From the NCBI RefSeq assembly GCF_900143695.1, contig NZ_FRFE01000005.1, positions 229,810 through 293,809 of the forward strand: DNA of 64,000 nt, in the 5' to 3' direction. Each line of letters opens with the position of its first letter. Positions within the stretch are counted from its first letter, which is position 1. Of this stretch, positions 26,907-37,324 are shown piece after piece. The DNA comes from Desulfopila aestuarii DSM 18488 (GTDB lineage Bacteria; Desulfobacterota; Desulfobulbia; Desulfobulbales; Desulfocapsaceae). The notes beneath the pieces are model-generated. The model did not search any database and was not told the DNA's origin. It saw only the letters and a list, made by a program, of their open reading frames with translations. The translations under genes and the position numbers were made by a program.

Positions 26907-28247
26907 TCAATCCTTGGTGAATTCAGGATATGCTGCCAGCCCGCAATCGGCGACATCACAACCCTCAAGCTCTTCCTCTTCACTGACACGGATACCCATG
27001 GTTGCTTTCAAGATCATCCAAACCACGAAACTGGTACCAAATACCCAGGCGAAAATCACGCCAATACCGATCAACTGAGCCATGAGCGATCCTTCTGGGT
27101 TTGTGAAGGCTACGGCTATGAGACCCCACATACCAACCACACCGTGCACCGAGAGAGCACCGACCGGATCATCGATTTTAGCCTTGTCGATGAAGATAAT
27201 AGCGGCAACAACGATCAGACCACCCACAACGCCTACCATAGTTGCAACAAGCGGGCTTGGGGTAAGAGGCTCAGCAGTAATGGCAACCAGACCAGCGAGG
27301 GCACCGTTCAGAGCCATGGTGAGATCAGCCTTGCCGAACCAGGCACGGGCAAGAGCGAGAGCTGCAACAAGACCGCCAGCAGCAGCGGCGTTAGTATTAA
27401 CAAAGACCATTGAAACTGCGTTTGCTTCTTCTATATTGCTGATTTTTAGCTCAGAGCCGCCGTTGAAACCGAACCAACCGAGCCAGAGAATGAAGGTACC
27501 AAGAGTTGCCAGCGGCAAGTTTGCACCAGGAATTGCGAAGATTTTGCCATTAACATATTTTCCTTTACGGGGACCAAGCAACAGCACACCAGCAAGAGCC
27601 GCAGAAGCACCACAAAGATGAACAACACCAGAACCGGCAAAGTCAAGGAATCCAAGACCGTCAAGAAAACCACCGCCCCATTTCCAATATCCCTGTACCG
27701 GGTAGATAAAACCGGTCATGACGATGGCAAAGGCAAGAAATGCCCAAAGTTTCATCCGCTCGGCAACCGCACCTGAGACAATCGACATAGCTGTTGCAAC
27801 AAACACAACCTGGAAGAAAAAGTCCGCCATTGAAGAGTAGTAGGTTTCACCACCGCTTTTCAAGACATCGGCGGCTGTGTTATCAGCTCCGAGCAAGAAA
27901 CTCAGTGCCGGGATGACGCCGTTGCCGTCGCCATACATAATGTTGTAGCCAACCAGCATATACATGATACAGGCCACTGAATAGAGTGCGATGTTCTTCA
28001 ACAGGATCTCAACAGTGTTCTTACTACGGACCAAGCCGGCCTCGAGCATGGCAAAACCTGCAGCCATCCACATGACCAGTGCACCCGACATCAGGAAGTA
28101 AAAGGTGTCCAGAGCATATGCCAGGTTGATCAAGGTATCCCCGACGCTTACCTCTTCAGCACATGCGGGTCCCGCAATAGCGAGGGAAGCCAGGAGAGCT
28201 GCCCCGCCCCAATAGGTTCTGTTCTTCATTTTCATCTTCAATTTCAC
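26907..28247 (-). CDS. amtB: Ammonium transporter
   Basis: Inner-membrane ammonium channel of 446 residues with a cleavable signal sequence (residues about 1-30, ending ACAEE) and eleven helices. The twin pore histidines are seen in VHLCGASAAL and LSVHGVVGMWG. FGFNGGSELK and the C-terminal cytoplasmic tail that contacts PII (MGIRVSEEEELEG) are also present. A sigma-54-like promoter and an ACATAAATGT palindrome lie upstream, so it is probably expressed under nitrogen limitation together with nif genes. It is followed by glnK. Confidence 0.93.
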   Translation of the reverse strand: MKLKMKMKNRTYWGGAALLASLAIAGPACAEEVSVGDTLINLAYALDTFYFLMSGALVMWMAAGFAMLEAGLVRSKNTVEILLKNIALYSVACIMYMLVGYNIMYGDGNGVIPALSFLLGADNTAADVLKSGGETYYSSMADFFFQVVFVATAMSIVSGAVAERMKLWAFLAFAIVMTGFIYPVQGYWKWGGGFLDGLGFLDFAGSGVVHLCGASAALAGVLLLGPRKGKYVNGKIFAIPGANLPLATLGTFILWLGWFGFNGGSELKISNIEEANAVSMVFVNTNAAAAGGLVAALALARAWFGKADLTMALNGALAGLVAITAEPLTPSPLVATMVGVVGGLIVVAAIIFIDKAKIDDPVGALSVHGVVGMWGLIAVAFTNPEGSLMAQLIGIGVIFAWVFGTSFVVWMILKATMGIRVSEEEELEGCDVADCGLAAYPEFTKD

Positions 28248-28331
28248 GACAATCCTCCTTGTGGTTTAGGCCTGCTCTTTCCCCTCATGTGAAACAGCAG
28301 TAGTGATAGCAACAAATTTGTCTTTACTATT

Positions 28332-28346
28332 ACAAGAGGCGTGCCA
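28332..28346 (-). promoter_or_regulatory. Sigma-54 promoter of amtB-glnK
   Basis: On the minus strand TGGCAC, five bases, TTGT. The -24 half is perfect; the -12 half has GT in place of GC. It lies about 85-100 bases before the amtB start. Confidence 0.65.
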
Positions 28347-28468
28347 TACTGGTTTCGTTTTTTTATACTCCGTATATTCAGATACATATATTGAAAAGAT
28401 CGCTATTTTATGGCAAACGGCCCTCTTCATTTTTGTTACTTTTATGTGTTTTTTGCCATATTGATTTT

Positions 28469-28478
28469 ACATTTATGT
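28469..28478 (-). promoter_or_regulatory. ACATAAATGT palindrome (candidate enhancer) upstream of amtB
   Basis: Read on the minus strand the site is ACATAAATGT, 123 bases upstream of the -24 element. The same ten bases occur upstream of nifH and nifE at similar distances. The remainder of the 28248-28726 region contains only the amtB promoter and the nifA terminator. Confidence 0.6.
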
Positions 28479-28618
28479 AATCTTTATTCATTGTTCATTG
28501 CCCCTAGCTACACAACAGGTCCAGCTATCACACCGATCCATTTCTTTGAATTTCCGTTTTTTCACAACACACATTTCAAAGATTGACCCGAAGCCTGCAC
28601 TCAGCACGATGCCAGCCA

Positions 28619-28658
28619 AAGAAAACGGACCGACTCCCACCCAAGGGAACCGGCCCGT
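28619..28658 (-). terminator. Terminator of nifA
   Basis: On the minus strand ACGG-G-CCG pairs with CGG-T-CCGT, continued by an inner CCC/GGG stem with two mismatches, then TTTTCTTT. It is about 70-110 bases past the nifA stop. Confidence 0.55.
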
Positions 28659-28726
28659 CATCATGAAACAATTCACAATCTCACAAATACGTTAGATTTT
28701 CTAATATCTCCAGCCCATCAGCTGAC

Positions 28727-30343
28727 TCATCTATATGAATCCAGACGCGACAGCCCGTACTTTTTGATACGGTAGCCGATCTGACGCTGGGTCAAGCCCA
28801 ATTCTTTTGCGGCCCTCACCTGGACCCATCCATGCCGCCTAAGAGCCGCCTCAACCTCATCTCGCTCCAGATCCTGCAATGATTTTCGTGGCTCCCCAGC
28901 CCAAGGGTGCGCAGCACGGACTGGCAATGGCTCAGGCTGAGTGTTCTCAACCGGCGCGACATAAGGCTTCGACCGCCAACCACGCACCCCGGGAGTCAAA
29001 TCGGCCAAGGTCAACCGGTCACCTTCAGCCAGGATCACCATGCGTTCGACCATATTCTGCATCTCCCGGACATTGCCGGGCCACGGATAATCCAACAGGA
29101 AGTCGAGCACCTCCGCAGTAAGCATCAGGTTCTTTCCGTTACGCTGATTACTCATACTGAGAAAATGATTGAGGAGCAGTGGGATATCCTCCATCCGTTC
29201 CCTCAGTGGTGGCAGCACAATAGGCACGACATTCAGACGATAATATAAATCCGCCCTGAAGTTCCCCTCTTCAACCGCCTCCTCCAACCCAACATTGGTG
29301 GCCGCTACGATCCTCACATCCGCCTCGAAGGTCTTACTGCCGCCGATCCGTTCGAACTGTTTTTCCTGTAAAACCCGGAGCATCTTAGCCTGCAGAGCCA
29401 ACGGCATTTCACCAATTTCGTCAAGAAAGATAGTACCGTGGTTTGCCAGCTCAAAGCGCCCGGGACGCGAAGCATGGGCACCGGTAAAAGCTCCCCGCTC
29501 ATGACCAAAAAGCTCGCTTTCCAGTAGCGTCTCCGGTAAAGCCGCACAGTTGACCTTGATAAACGGTTTATCGCGACGACTACCCGATTCGTGTACCGCC
29601 CGAGCCACCAGCTCTTTACCGGTTCCCGATTCACCGAGCAACAGCACTGTCACCGAACTGGGCGCAATCTTTTCAATGATTGAATATACTTCCCGCATCG
29701 GCTTTGAGTGACCAATAATGTAATGACCGTCATGGAGGTTATGCAGTTTTGCTTTTAGCGATCGATTTTCCTCCTGCAGCTTTGCCTCCTTTCTCTCTAT
29801 CTCTTCGTTCAAAGAAATAAACTGGGCGATAAGTGTCGCAAGAACCGTTAAAAATCGAACATCCTCCTCAAAGGAAACATCCGAGCCAAACAGCCGGTCA
29901 ACACTTAACACTCCCACCGGCTTGTCATGCACCAACACTGGAACTCCAAGAAAGGCCAGCCGCTCTTTGCCGATACCTGGTCGTGCTCCAGTTCGATTAA
30001 GAAAGAGCGGTTCACTATGTATATCGGGCACCACAAAGGGTGATCGGGTCCGGAAAATCTTGCCACACACCCCCTCGTCCGGATTGTAAACACCGCGAAG
30101 CTCCTCTTCTGCTGTCAGGCCGCAACTCGCTTTTATCACCAATCGCTGGGTCAACTTGTCCTGCAGCAGGAGCGTGGCCCTCTGCATCCGCATGGTGTCA
30201 TGCAATACCTTTAATATAGAGGACAAGGTTGTCTCCAGATCCGCAGCATGCCCGATAAGCTCTGTAATTCGGTGCAGCGCCATTAGCTCCAATCCCTGCG
30301 TTGAAGCTATGCTTCGTGATAGGCCGGGTGTTGTCATATTCAT
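28727..30343 (-). CDS. nifA: NifA-type sigma-54 enhancer-binding activator
   Basis: Activator of nif promoters. A GAF domain (about residues 20-175), a linker helix, the AAA+ domain with Walker [12 protein letters not shown], the sigma-54-contacting GAFTGA loop and DEIGEMP, and a C-terminal Fis-type helix-turn-helix ([22 protein letters not shown]). The linker before the HTH has no cysteines, so it is not the oxygen-sensing rhizobial form, and no nifL is present in the window. I prefer the ATG at 30343 because GGAG lies six bases before it; ATG 30355 adds four residues. It is divergent from nifH, sharing about 550 bases of upstream DNA. Confidence 0.92.
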   Translation of the reverse strand: MNMTTPGLSRSIASTQGLELMALHRITELIGHAADLETTLSSILKVLHDTMRMQRATLLLQDKLTQRLVIKASCGLTAEEELRGVYNPDEGVCGKIFRTRSPFVVPDIHSEPLFLNRTGARPGIGKERLAFLGVPVLVHDKPVGVLSVDRLFGSDVSFEEDVRFLTVLATLIAQFISLNEEIERKEAKLQEENRSLKAKLHNLHDGHYIIGHSKPMREVYSIIEKIAPSSVTVLLLGESGTGKELVARAVHESGSRRDKPFIKVNCAALPETLLESELFGHERGAFTGAHASRPGRFELANHGTIFLDEIGEMPLALQAKMLRVLQEKQFERIGGSKTFEADVRIVAATNVGLEEAVEEGNFRADLYYRLNVVPIVLPPLRERMEDIPLLLNHFLSMSNQRNGKNLMLTAEVLDFLLDYPWPGNVREMQNMVERMVILAEGDRLTLADLTPGVRGWRSKPYVAPVENTQPEPLPVRAAHPWAGEPRKSLQDLERDEVEAALRRHGWVQVRAAKELGLTQRQIGYRIKKYGLSRLDSYR

Positions 30344-30646
30344 TGTTTTCTCCATATTACCGTTCTCAATATTCTTTTAGCAGCAACTGCATCCCTGCCT
30401 GAAAATAACTATTTATTCTACCTTCATTAGCAATTTTCGATCCAACCAAACACTTCACGAGGAGCATGGCAGTTTTTCCCATGTTTTATCAGTAGGATAA
30501 ACGTCCAAAAACAAACATCCAGCTCATCACGGCTACCCGACCCTCCTTTGCGCTTCGCAGCTTTATAACATTTTTGTTATATTTTTTATTTTGGCCATGA
30601 GGGCCATTTTTGCCCCGTTCACCACTAGCTCCGGCTTTGTGATTTC

Positions 30647-30662
30647 GTGACATAAATGTCAC
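30647..30662 (+). promoter_or_regulatory. GTGACATAAATGTCAC palindrome (candidate enhancer) upstream of nifH
   Basis: Seven-base arms around AA; the core ACATAAATGT (30650-30659) lies 112 bases upstream of the nifH -24 element. The core recurs upstream of nifE and amtB. Two TGT/ACA pairs nearby have nine rather than ten bases between them, so no canonical NifA site was found. The rest of the 30344-30891 gap holds only the nifH promoter and leader. Confidence 0.6.
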
Positions 30663-30771
30663 ATGCTAACAAAACAGAACTTTTGCGCCAGAACAGGCAC
30701 CTAGGCCTGAAAACGGCGAACACAGCACATATGTGTCTATTTATATTGAATATTAATAATTCAGAAAGAAG

Positions 30772-30786
30772 TGGCACACCCATTGC
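30772..30786 (+). promoter_or_regulatory. Sigma-54 promoter of the nifH operon
   Basis: TGGCAC, five bases, TTGC: a full match to the -24/-12 consensus. It predicts a start near 30798 and a leader of about 95 bases before the nifH ATG. Confidence 0.9.
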
Positions 30787-30861
30787 GATAGTGTCGGCAA
30801 AGGATCGCAACGCAACAAGCTGTCACCACGGACTTCCCGATGAACGACGCTGTTGACATGA

Positions 30862-31719
<858 letters not shown>

Positions 31720-31754
31720 CAACCACCCTGAACACACTATAGGAGAACACTAGA

Positions 31755-32102
31755 ATGATGATCATGATTCGAGCCATTGTCAGACCTGAGAAAGCAGACG
31801 ACGTACTTGCCGCACTTATGGATGCAGGCTTCCCAGCTGTAACGAAATACTCAGTCGCCGGCCGAGGCAAACAACGCGGCATCAAGATTGGCGAAGTCAC
31901 TTACGACGAGATTCCCAAGACCATGCTGATGAGCGTCGTGAAAGAGCAGGACAAGGACTTTGTCATCAACACCATCATGAGCGCTGCCCGTTCAGGAACC
32001 AAAGGCGCATTTGGTGACGGCAAGATTTTCGTAACTGAGGTTGAAGACGTCTACACCATCAGCTCCGGAGTCAAGGAGCCAGCCGAGGAGGTAGCGGCAT
32101 GA
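31755..32102 (+). CDS. nifI1: PII-like nitrogenase regulator NifI1
   Basis: A 115-residue PII-family protein. With NifI2 it binds the MoFe protein and blocks turnover when ammonium rises and 2-oxoglutarate falls, as worked out in methanogens. The beginning MIMIRAIVRPEKADDVLAAL and the B-loop GAFGDGKIFV mark the family; the T-loop (KQRGIKIGEV) has no uridylylation tyrosine at the GlnB position. Its place between nifH and nifD is diagnostic of anaerobe-type nif operons. The stop overlaps the nifI2 start by four bases. Confidence 0.93.
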   Translation: MMIMIRAIVRPEKADDVLAALMDAGFPAVTKYSVAGRGKQRGIKIGEVTYDEIPKTMLMSVVKEQDKDFVINTIMSAARSGTKGAFGDGKIFVTEVEDVYTISSGVKEPAEEVAA

Positions 32103-32473
32103 AAGAGGTAATCGCGGTTGTTCGCATGAATATGATGAACCGCACCAAAAAGGCTCTTTCTGATGCGGGAATCGCAGCCTACTTTGCGCACGAAGCGCAG
32201 GGACGCGGAATCGGTTTTGTCAACCCCAAGTTACTGGAAGGCGTTAAAAAAGGCTATGAAGAAGCGGCCGAGCTGCTTGGCGAAAAAGGCAAACTCTATC
32301 CCAAACGAATGGTCACCGCCGTCGTAGAGGACGACCAGGTCGATGATGTCGTGGAGGCAATCATTCAGATCAACCAGACTGGCAAACCGGGTGACGGTAA
32401 AATCTTTGTTCTGCCCATAAAAGATGCGGTACGCGTTCGTACCGGCGAGACCGGCATCAAGTCAATTTCCTGA
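32099..32473 (+). CDS. nifI2: PII-like nitrogenase regulator NifI2
   Basis: A 124-residue PII-family partner of NifI1. It has the longer T-loop region (ARGEAQGRGI-like stretch, here EAQGRGIGFVNPKLLEG) characteristic of NifI2 and the C-terminal GKPGDGKIFVLPIKDAVRVRTGE. It overlaps nifI1 by ATGA, so equimolar production is likely. With NifI1 it should provide direct ammonium switch-off of the nitrogenase encoded by the flanking genes. Confidence 0.93.
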   Translation: MKEVIAVVRMNMMNRTKKALSDAGIAAYFAHEAQGRGIGFVNPKLLEGVKKGYEEAAELLGEKGKLYPKRMVTAVVEDDQVDDVVEAIIQINQTGKPGDGKIFVLPIKDAVRVRTGETGIKSIS

Positions 32474-32563
32474 TCCCGGCAGACGACACACACTTCAAAG
32501 ACCATCAACATGAATGGAACAGGTCCTGTCAATGACCGCATCTGTTCTTTTGAGGAGATAGAC

Positions 32564-34201
32564 ATGGGAAAAGCACAGAAACTTGTGCAGTGGAGTCCCA
32601 CTGACATTAAAGCGAAGATGCTTGAAAAGTATCCGCCTAAGGTCGCACGCAAGAGATCCAAGCAGATACTCATTAACGAAGCAATGGAAAACACCACCCC
32701 GGAAATCACAGCCAACGTCCGGACCATTCCAGGTATCATCACCATGCGCGGTTGTACCTACGCCGGTTGCAAGGGTGTTATCATGGGTCCGACCAGTGAT
32801 ATCGTCAACCTGGTCCATGGCCCCATTGGCTGCAGCTTTTACGCCTGGTTGACCCGACGTAACCAGTCGAGCTACACCGGTGAGAATAACGAAAATTTCA
32901 TCACCTACTGCATGTCAACCGATATGCAGGATTCAGATATCATCTTCGGCGGCGAGAAGAAACTGGCAGCAGCCATTCAGGAAGCGTACGACCTGTTCCA
33001 CCCGAAAGGTATCGCAGTATTTGCCACCTGTCCGGTCGGCCTGATCGGTGACGACATCCATGCCGTGGCCAAGAAAATGAAAGAGAAGTTCGGTGACTGT
33101 AACGTTTTTGCCTTCAGTTGCGAGGGCTACAAAGGTGTCTCCCAGTCCGCCGGTCACCATATTGCCAACAACCAGGTATTCACCCATCTGGTCGGCAAAA
33201 GCACGACAGAAAAAACCGACAAGTACAAGATCAACCTGCTGGGTGAGTACAACATTGGCGGCGACGGGTTTGAGATCGACCGTATTTTAAAGAAGTGCGG
33301 CATTACCAATATCGCCACATTCTCGGGCAACTCCACCTATGACCAGTTTGCCTCCGCCAATCAGGCTGACCTGAGCTGTGTCATGTGTCACCGCTCCATC
33401 AACTATGTGGCGGACATGCTGGAGACCAAATATGGCATTCCCTGGATCAAGGTGAACTTTATCGGCGCCGAGGCCACTGCCAAATCTCTACGCAAGATAG
33501 CTACCTACTTTGGCGACCAGGACCTTATCGACAAAGTTGAGGCCGTCATAGCAGAAGAAATGCCGGCAGTTGACGCAGCTGTCAAGGACGTCCTGCCGCG
33601 CACAACAGGCAAGACCGCAATGATCTTTGTCGGTGGTTCCCGTGCACACCATTACCAGGAGCTGTTCAAAGAGATGGGCATGAAAACCATCTCTGCAGGA
33701 TACGAATTCGCCCATCGTGACGACTACGAAGGCCGCCAGATCATCCCTGACCTCAAAGTCGATGCAGATAGCAGAAACATTGAAGAAATTGAGGTAGAGC
33801 CTGATCCGGTGCTGTTCAAACCGCGTAAAACTGAAGCGGAAATAGAGGCCCTCGAAAAGGCAGGATTTGCCTTCAAGGATTACGAGGGAATTATCCCGGA
33901 TATGGAAAAAGATACACTCATCGTTGATGACCTGAATCAGTACGAGGCTGAAAAGCTGGTGGAACTGATGAAACCGGATCTGTTCTGTGCCGGCATCAAA
34001 GAGAAATTCTCCATCCAGAAGCTGGGCATACCGATGAAACAGCTGCATAGCTACGATTCAGGTGGTCCCTATGCCGGGTTTGTTGGAGCAATCAACTTCT
34101 ACAACGAAATCGACAGACTGGTAAACAGCAGGGTGTGGAGCTACATGAAAGCACCATGGCAGGAGAATCCCGAACTGTCCGCCACCTACGTTTGGGAGTA
34201 G
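32564..34201 (+). CDS. nifD: Nitrogenase MoFe protein alpha chain
   Basis: Carries the FeMo-cofactor. 545 residues from ATG 32564, which follows TGAGGAG; an upstream in-frame ATG (32510) is not needed. The cofactor ligand is Cys275 in VMCHRSINY, and the His ligand is His495 in MKQLHSYDSGG. The large gap between them comes from an insertion of about 50 residues (VDADSRNIEEIEVEPDP to about LVELMKPD), as in the clostridial-type NifD. P-cluster cysteines lie in RGCTYAGCKG, HGPIGCSFY and the TCPVGLIGDD loop. Confidence 0.97.
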   Translation: MGKAQKLVQWSPTDIKAKMLEKYPPKVARKRSKQILINEAMENTTPEITANVRTIPGIITMRGCTYAGCKGVIMGPTSDIVNLVHGPIGCSFYAWLTRRNQSSYTGENNENFITYCMSTDMQDSDIIFGGEKKLAAAIQEAYDLFHPKGIAVFATCPVGLIGDDIHAVAKKMKEKFGDCNVFAFSCEGYKGVSQSAGHHIANNQVFTHLVGKSTTEKTDKYKINLLGEYNIGGDGFEIDRILKKCGITNIATFSGNSTYDQFASANQADLSCVMCHRSINYVADMLETKYGIPWIKVNFIGAEATAKSLRKIATYFGDQDLIDKVEAVIAEEMPAVDAAVKDVLPRTTGKTAMIFVGGSRAHHYQELFKEMGMKTISAGYEFAHRDDYEGRQIIPDLKVDADSRNIEEIEVEPDPVLFKPRKTEAEIEALEKAGFAFKDYEGIIPDMEKDTLIVDDLNQYEAEKLVELMKPDLFCAGIKEKFSIQKLGIPMKQLHSYDSGGPYAGFVGAINFYNEIDRLVNSRVWSYMKAPWQENPELSATYVWE

Positions 34202-34335
34202 CGGGTAATCTCGTAAGTAGTCCGCAAAACCAAATGACGTACACGACAATTTAAAGAGCTGCCAAACCGAACCGTCGGCTCTCGCAGCTTTTGGCGAAGC
34301 CGACAATAGTTCAATTGGTTCAAGAGGGTATCGAC

Positions 34336-35709
34336 ATGTTACTGAAACACACACCAAAAGAGATAACAGAGCGAAAGGCTCTGATGATCAATCCGGCGAA
34401 GACCTGCCAGCCGATCGGGGCCATGTACGCAGCCCTCGGCATAAAAGGATGTCTGCCGCATAGCCACGGTTCCCAGGGTTGCTGTGCCTACCATAGATCG
34501 ACGCTTACCAGACACTATAAGGAGCCGATCTCAGCAGCAACCAGTTCCTTTACCGAAGGCGCCTCAGTTTTCGGCGGGCAGGCCAACCTGCTGCAGGCCA
34601 TCAACAATATATTTACCGTGTACGCACCGGAAGTGATTGCCGTACACACTACCTGCCTTTCCGAAACAATCGGTGACGATCTGCCGCAGATTTTCGACAA
34701 GGCGATCAAAGAACAGAAAGTCCCCGAAGGAAAGACCGTTCTGGGCGCCAACACTCCAAGTTATGTGGGGTCACATGTCACTGGCTTTTCCAACATGGTC
34801 AAGTCTATGGCAAACCTTGCGGAGAAAAGTGGCAAGAAAAACGGCAAGGTCAATATCATTCCCGGCTGGGTCGAACCTTGCGACATGGAGGAGATCAAGC
34901 GCTTAGCCGCCATGGTTGGCGTCAAAATCACCATGTTTCCTGACACATCAGGCGTTTTGAACGGCCCGCTTACCGGCGAATACAAGATGTTTCCGGATGC
35001 AGGAACATCGATCAAAGACATCAAAGCCAGTGGCGACGCTATCGGTACCCTGGCCCTCGGCGAGTGGTGTTCAGCCGACGCAGCCCGCTTGCTGGATACC
35101 AAATGCAAGGTACCATGCTCAGTGCTGGATATGCCTTTCGGTCTCCAGGCCACAGACCGGTTTGTCGACGCGCTTCGAAAAGTTTCCGGAACGACAGTTC
35201 CCGACGAGGTCGCTGCCGAACGCGGACAGCTGGTGGATCTGATTTCTGACATGCACCAGTATTTCTATCACAAAAAAGTGGCTATCTTCGGCGACCCTGA
35301 CCAGCTGATTGCGTTGACCGAGTTCCTGGTTTCCATTGATATGTGCCCTATCCATATTGTTACCGGCACACCAGGCAAGAAGTTTGAACGGCGCATCAAG
35401 GAAATTACCAAAGATATGCCATACAAGGTCAACGTCAAAGCTGCCGGCGACATGTTCCTGCTCCATCAGTGGATCAAAAATGAGCCGGTGGACGTGCTCA
35501 TTGGCAACACCTACGGCAAGTATATCGCCCGTGACGAGGATATTCCGCTGGTCCGCTGGGGATTCCCTATCCTGGATCGCCAGGGACATCAGTACTTCCC
35601 GACTGTCGGCTACAAAGGCGGCATAAGATTGCTGGAAAAAATTCTGGGCGTACTGCTCGATCGACTTGATCGAGACAACACAGAAGAGAAGTTTGAGTTG
35701 GTCTATTAA
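34336..35709 (+). CDS. nifK: Nitrogenase MoFe protein beta chain
   Basis: Beta subunit completing the P-cluster. 457 residues from ATG 34336 behind AAGAGGG; the TTG at 34291 is in frame but lacks a ribosome site. P-cluster cysteines are Cys24 (AKTCQPIGA), Cys49 (GSQGCCAYH) and the Cys of TTCLSETIGDD; the 25-residue spacing between the first two equals that in Azotobacter. The protein lacks the roughly 50-residue N-terminal arm of proteobacterial NifK, again matching the clostridial form that pairs with an insertion-bearing NifD. Confidence 0.97.
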   Translation: MLLKHTPKEITERKALMINPAKTCQPIGAMYAALGIKGCLPHSHGSQGCCAYHRSTLTRHYKEPISAATSSFTEGASVFGGQANLLQAINNIFTVYAPEVIAVHTTCLSETIGDDLPQIFDKAIKEQKVPEGKTVLGANTPSYVGSHVTGFSNMVKSMANLAEKSGKKNGKVNIIPGWVEPCDMEEIKRLAAMVGVKITMFPDTSGVLNGPLTGEYKMFPDAGTSIKDIKASGDAIGTLALGEWCSADAARLLDTKCKVPCSVLDMPFGLQATDRFVDALRKVSGTTVPDEVAAERGQLVDLISDMHQYFYHKKVAIFGDPDQLIALTEFLVSIDMCPIHIVTGTPGKKFERRIKEITKDMPYKVNVKAAGDMFLLHQWIKNEPVDVLIGNTYGKYIARDEDIPLVRWGFPILDRQGHQYFPTVGYKGGIRLLEKILGVLLDRLDRDNTEEKFELVY

Positions 35710-35824
35710 CACTCCCCGGGGGCGTACCGTGACAGCTACTTCACTGCTGTTGCCGGCTGCTCCGGTACGCCACCGGTTTTCCAGTAGTGCAGTCATGACC
35801 TGTTCAACCAAAGGAGAGGTTACC

Positions 35825-36982
35825 ATGTCTCATACACACACAGAGCCAACAGCGTCAGTCTGCAAAAGCCCTGATCCGCATCCGGGTATAACCCGGCTGC
35901 CGGTCGCTCCACGCGTCAATCACCGGATACGGTTTGCTCCGCTTCAGGCCAAGCACCCGACACCTGTTTTGCCGCAGGAGGCGATCAGGATGGTGGAAGG
36001 ACTGCGTGCTGCCGGGTCCAAGGTTGACAGTGTACTCATTTCCGGGCCAGGCGATCCTCTCGCGGAAGTCGAGCTGCCACTGGCGACCATCGGGCAATTG
36101 CGGGAAACGTTTCCCGATCTGCAGATCGTTCTCCGCGCCTTGGGAATAGGCGGCCTTCAGCATGCAGACAAGTTTCAGCAGGCGGGCATCTCAGAAGTAG
36201 AGCTTTTGATCGACGGGGTTCTGCCCCAGGTTCTTGAGCTGATCTATGCCTGGATCAGACCCGGTTTTAAAACCCTGAAACTCTCGGAAGCCGTACACAT
36301 ACTGATCGATGAGCAGGCAAAATCCATTCAAGCATTTAAGGATGCTGGGGTGAAGGTACGTGTCATCACCACCTTTTACCCAACCGTCAACGACGATCAC
36401 CTTTTGGTGCTGGCCAGACAGGTGGCCGATTTGGGGGCAGATGAAATGATATTGACCCCTTACACACCACCACCCGAAGCGGACATATTCCTTCCCACAC
36501 CGGAACCAGGAGCAATTCAGGCACTTATCGAAGCACTTTCAGCCTATCTGCCGGTACGAGAAGGTCGCGCCGAAGCACATCCTACAGCAGGATCTGACCA
36601 GACGCCAAGTCTCTTACCGCACCCCCGGAAAGACCGGCCCAATGTTGCGGTGGTCAGCTCCAACGGTATGGATATCGATCTTCATCTGGGCCAGGCTCCG
36701 CAACTGCTCGTCTATGGCCCGAGAGCAGACGGGCTCAACTGCCTGCTGGAATGCCGGCCGGTACCTGAAGCTGGCGCCGGGACTGATCGCTGGGATATTC
36801 TTGCCAGCTCCATCCCCGATTGCTTTGCCCTGCTGACAGCCAACGCCGGAGAAAGACCACGCAGGATTCTTGACGGTCACGGCATCCAGGTCATCATCAC
36901 CCAAAATGAAATAGAAGGCACCGTGGATACCCTCTACGGTGGAGGAAAAAAAGGCCGCGGCAAGCGACCTGCTACCACATAA
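35825..36982 (+). CDS. NifB-like radical-SAM pseudoenzyme fused to NifX-type domain
   Basis: 385 residues after AAAGGAGAGG. The first 240 or so align with the NifB encoded at 52542: HPG...LPVAPRVNHRIRFA here matches HPC...LPVAPKCNIKCNFC there, then GPGDPLAE against GPGDPFAN. The three radical-SAM cluster cysteines are Val31, Ile35 and Ala38, and the later CTRCRADAVG motif is also lost (EGRAEAHPTAG). It therefore cannot bind the SAM cluster. Residues about 273-365 form a NifX/NafY-type domain (NVAVVSSNGMDIDLHLGQA). It sits directly after nifK, where nifY is found in other diazotrophs. A cofactor-carrier or insertion role is inferred; catalysis as NifB is excluded by the missing residues. Confidence 0.8.
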   Translation: MSHTHTEPTASVCKSPDPHPGITRLPVAPRVNHRIRFAPLQAKHPTPVLPQEAIRMVEGLRAAGSKVDSVLISGPGDPLAEVELPLATIGQLRETFPDLQIVLRALGIGGLQHADKFQQAGISEVELLIDGVLPQVLELIYAWIRPGFKTLKLSEAVHILIDEQAKSIQAFKDAGVKVRVITTFYPTVNDDHLLVLARQVADLGADEMILTPYTPPPEADIFLPTPEPGAIQALIEALSAYLPVREGRAEAHPTAGSDQTPSLLPHPRKDRPNVAVVSSNGMDIDLHLGQAPQLLVYGPRADGLNCLLECRPVPEAGAGTDRWDILASSIPDCFALLTANAGERPRRILDGHGIQVIITQNEIEGTVDTLYGGGKKGRGKRPATT

Positions 36983-36996
36983 AAGGAACAACAAGC

Positions 36997-37302
36997 ATGG
37001 CTACCCCGGAAAAACAGATTTTAGTGTGCCAGAGTTTCAGGACCAAAGGCGACCCAAAAGGTATCTGCCACAAACAGACCGATGGTTTTCTCCAGTATAT
37101 CGAAGAAGAGATCCTCGATCGTGGCCTCGACATGCAGGTGGTGGCCACCGGCTGCCTCAAGCAGTGTGAGTCGGGCCCGATCATGGTGGTTCAACCTGAA
37201 AACTGGTGGTTCAAGAGTGTTGACAGCGAAGAAGCAATCGACACCATTCTTGATGGTATCGAAGAGGGCGAACCCGCCCAGGAGTATCTTATCAACTCGT
37301 AA
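36997..37302 (+). CDS. Thioredoxin-fold [2Fe-2S] ferredoxin
   Basis: A 101-residue ferredoxin of the Clostridium pasteurianum 2Fe-2S type. The cluster cysteines are Cys11 (VCQSF), Cys24 (GICHKQ) and the pair in GCLKQCESGP (about 53 and 57). The fold is thioredoxin-like, as in the family's NuoE relatives. It follows the NifB-like gene by 14 bases in the nifHDK operon. The clostridial homologue interacts with the MoFe protein, and the Azotobacter Shethna II protein (different fold) protects nitrogenase, so electron transfer to or protection of nitrogenase is plausible. Confidence 0.85.
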   Translation: MATPEKQILVCQSFRTKGDPKGICHKQTDGFLQYIEEEILDRGLDMQVVATGCLKQCESGPIMVVQPENWWFKSVDSEEAIDTILDGIEEGEPAQEYLINS

Positions 37303-37324
37303 ATAACAGACCCATAAGGCTGAC

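Noticed and set aside
30632..30675. Canonical NifA sites TGT-N10-ACA before nifH
   Set aside because: The TGT/ACA pairs there have nine bases between them; only the nifE region shows the exact ten-base spacing.
33488..34048. Minus-strand frame of 186 codons inside nifD
   Set aside because: Antisense shadow of the NifD insertion and cofactor regions.
35825..36982. Calling this gene a second functional nifB
   Set aside because: All three cluster cysteines are missing (Val31, Ile35, Ala38), so radical-SAM chemistry is not possible.
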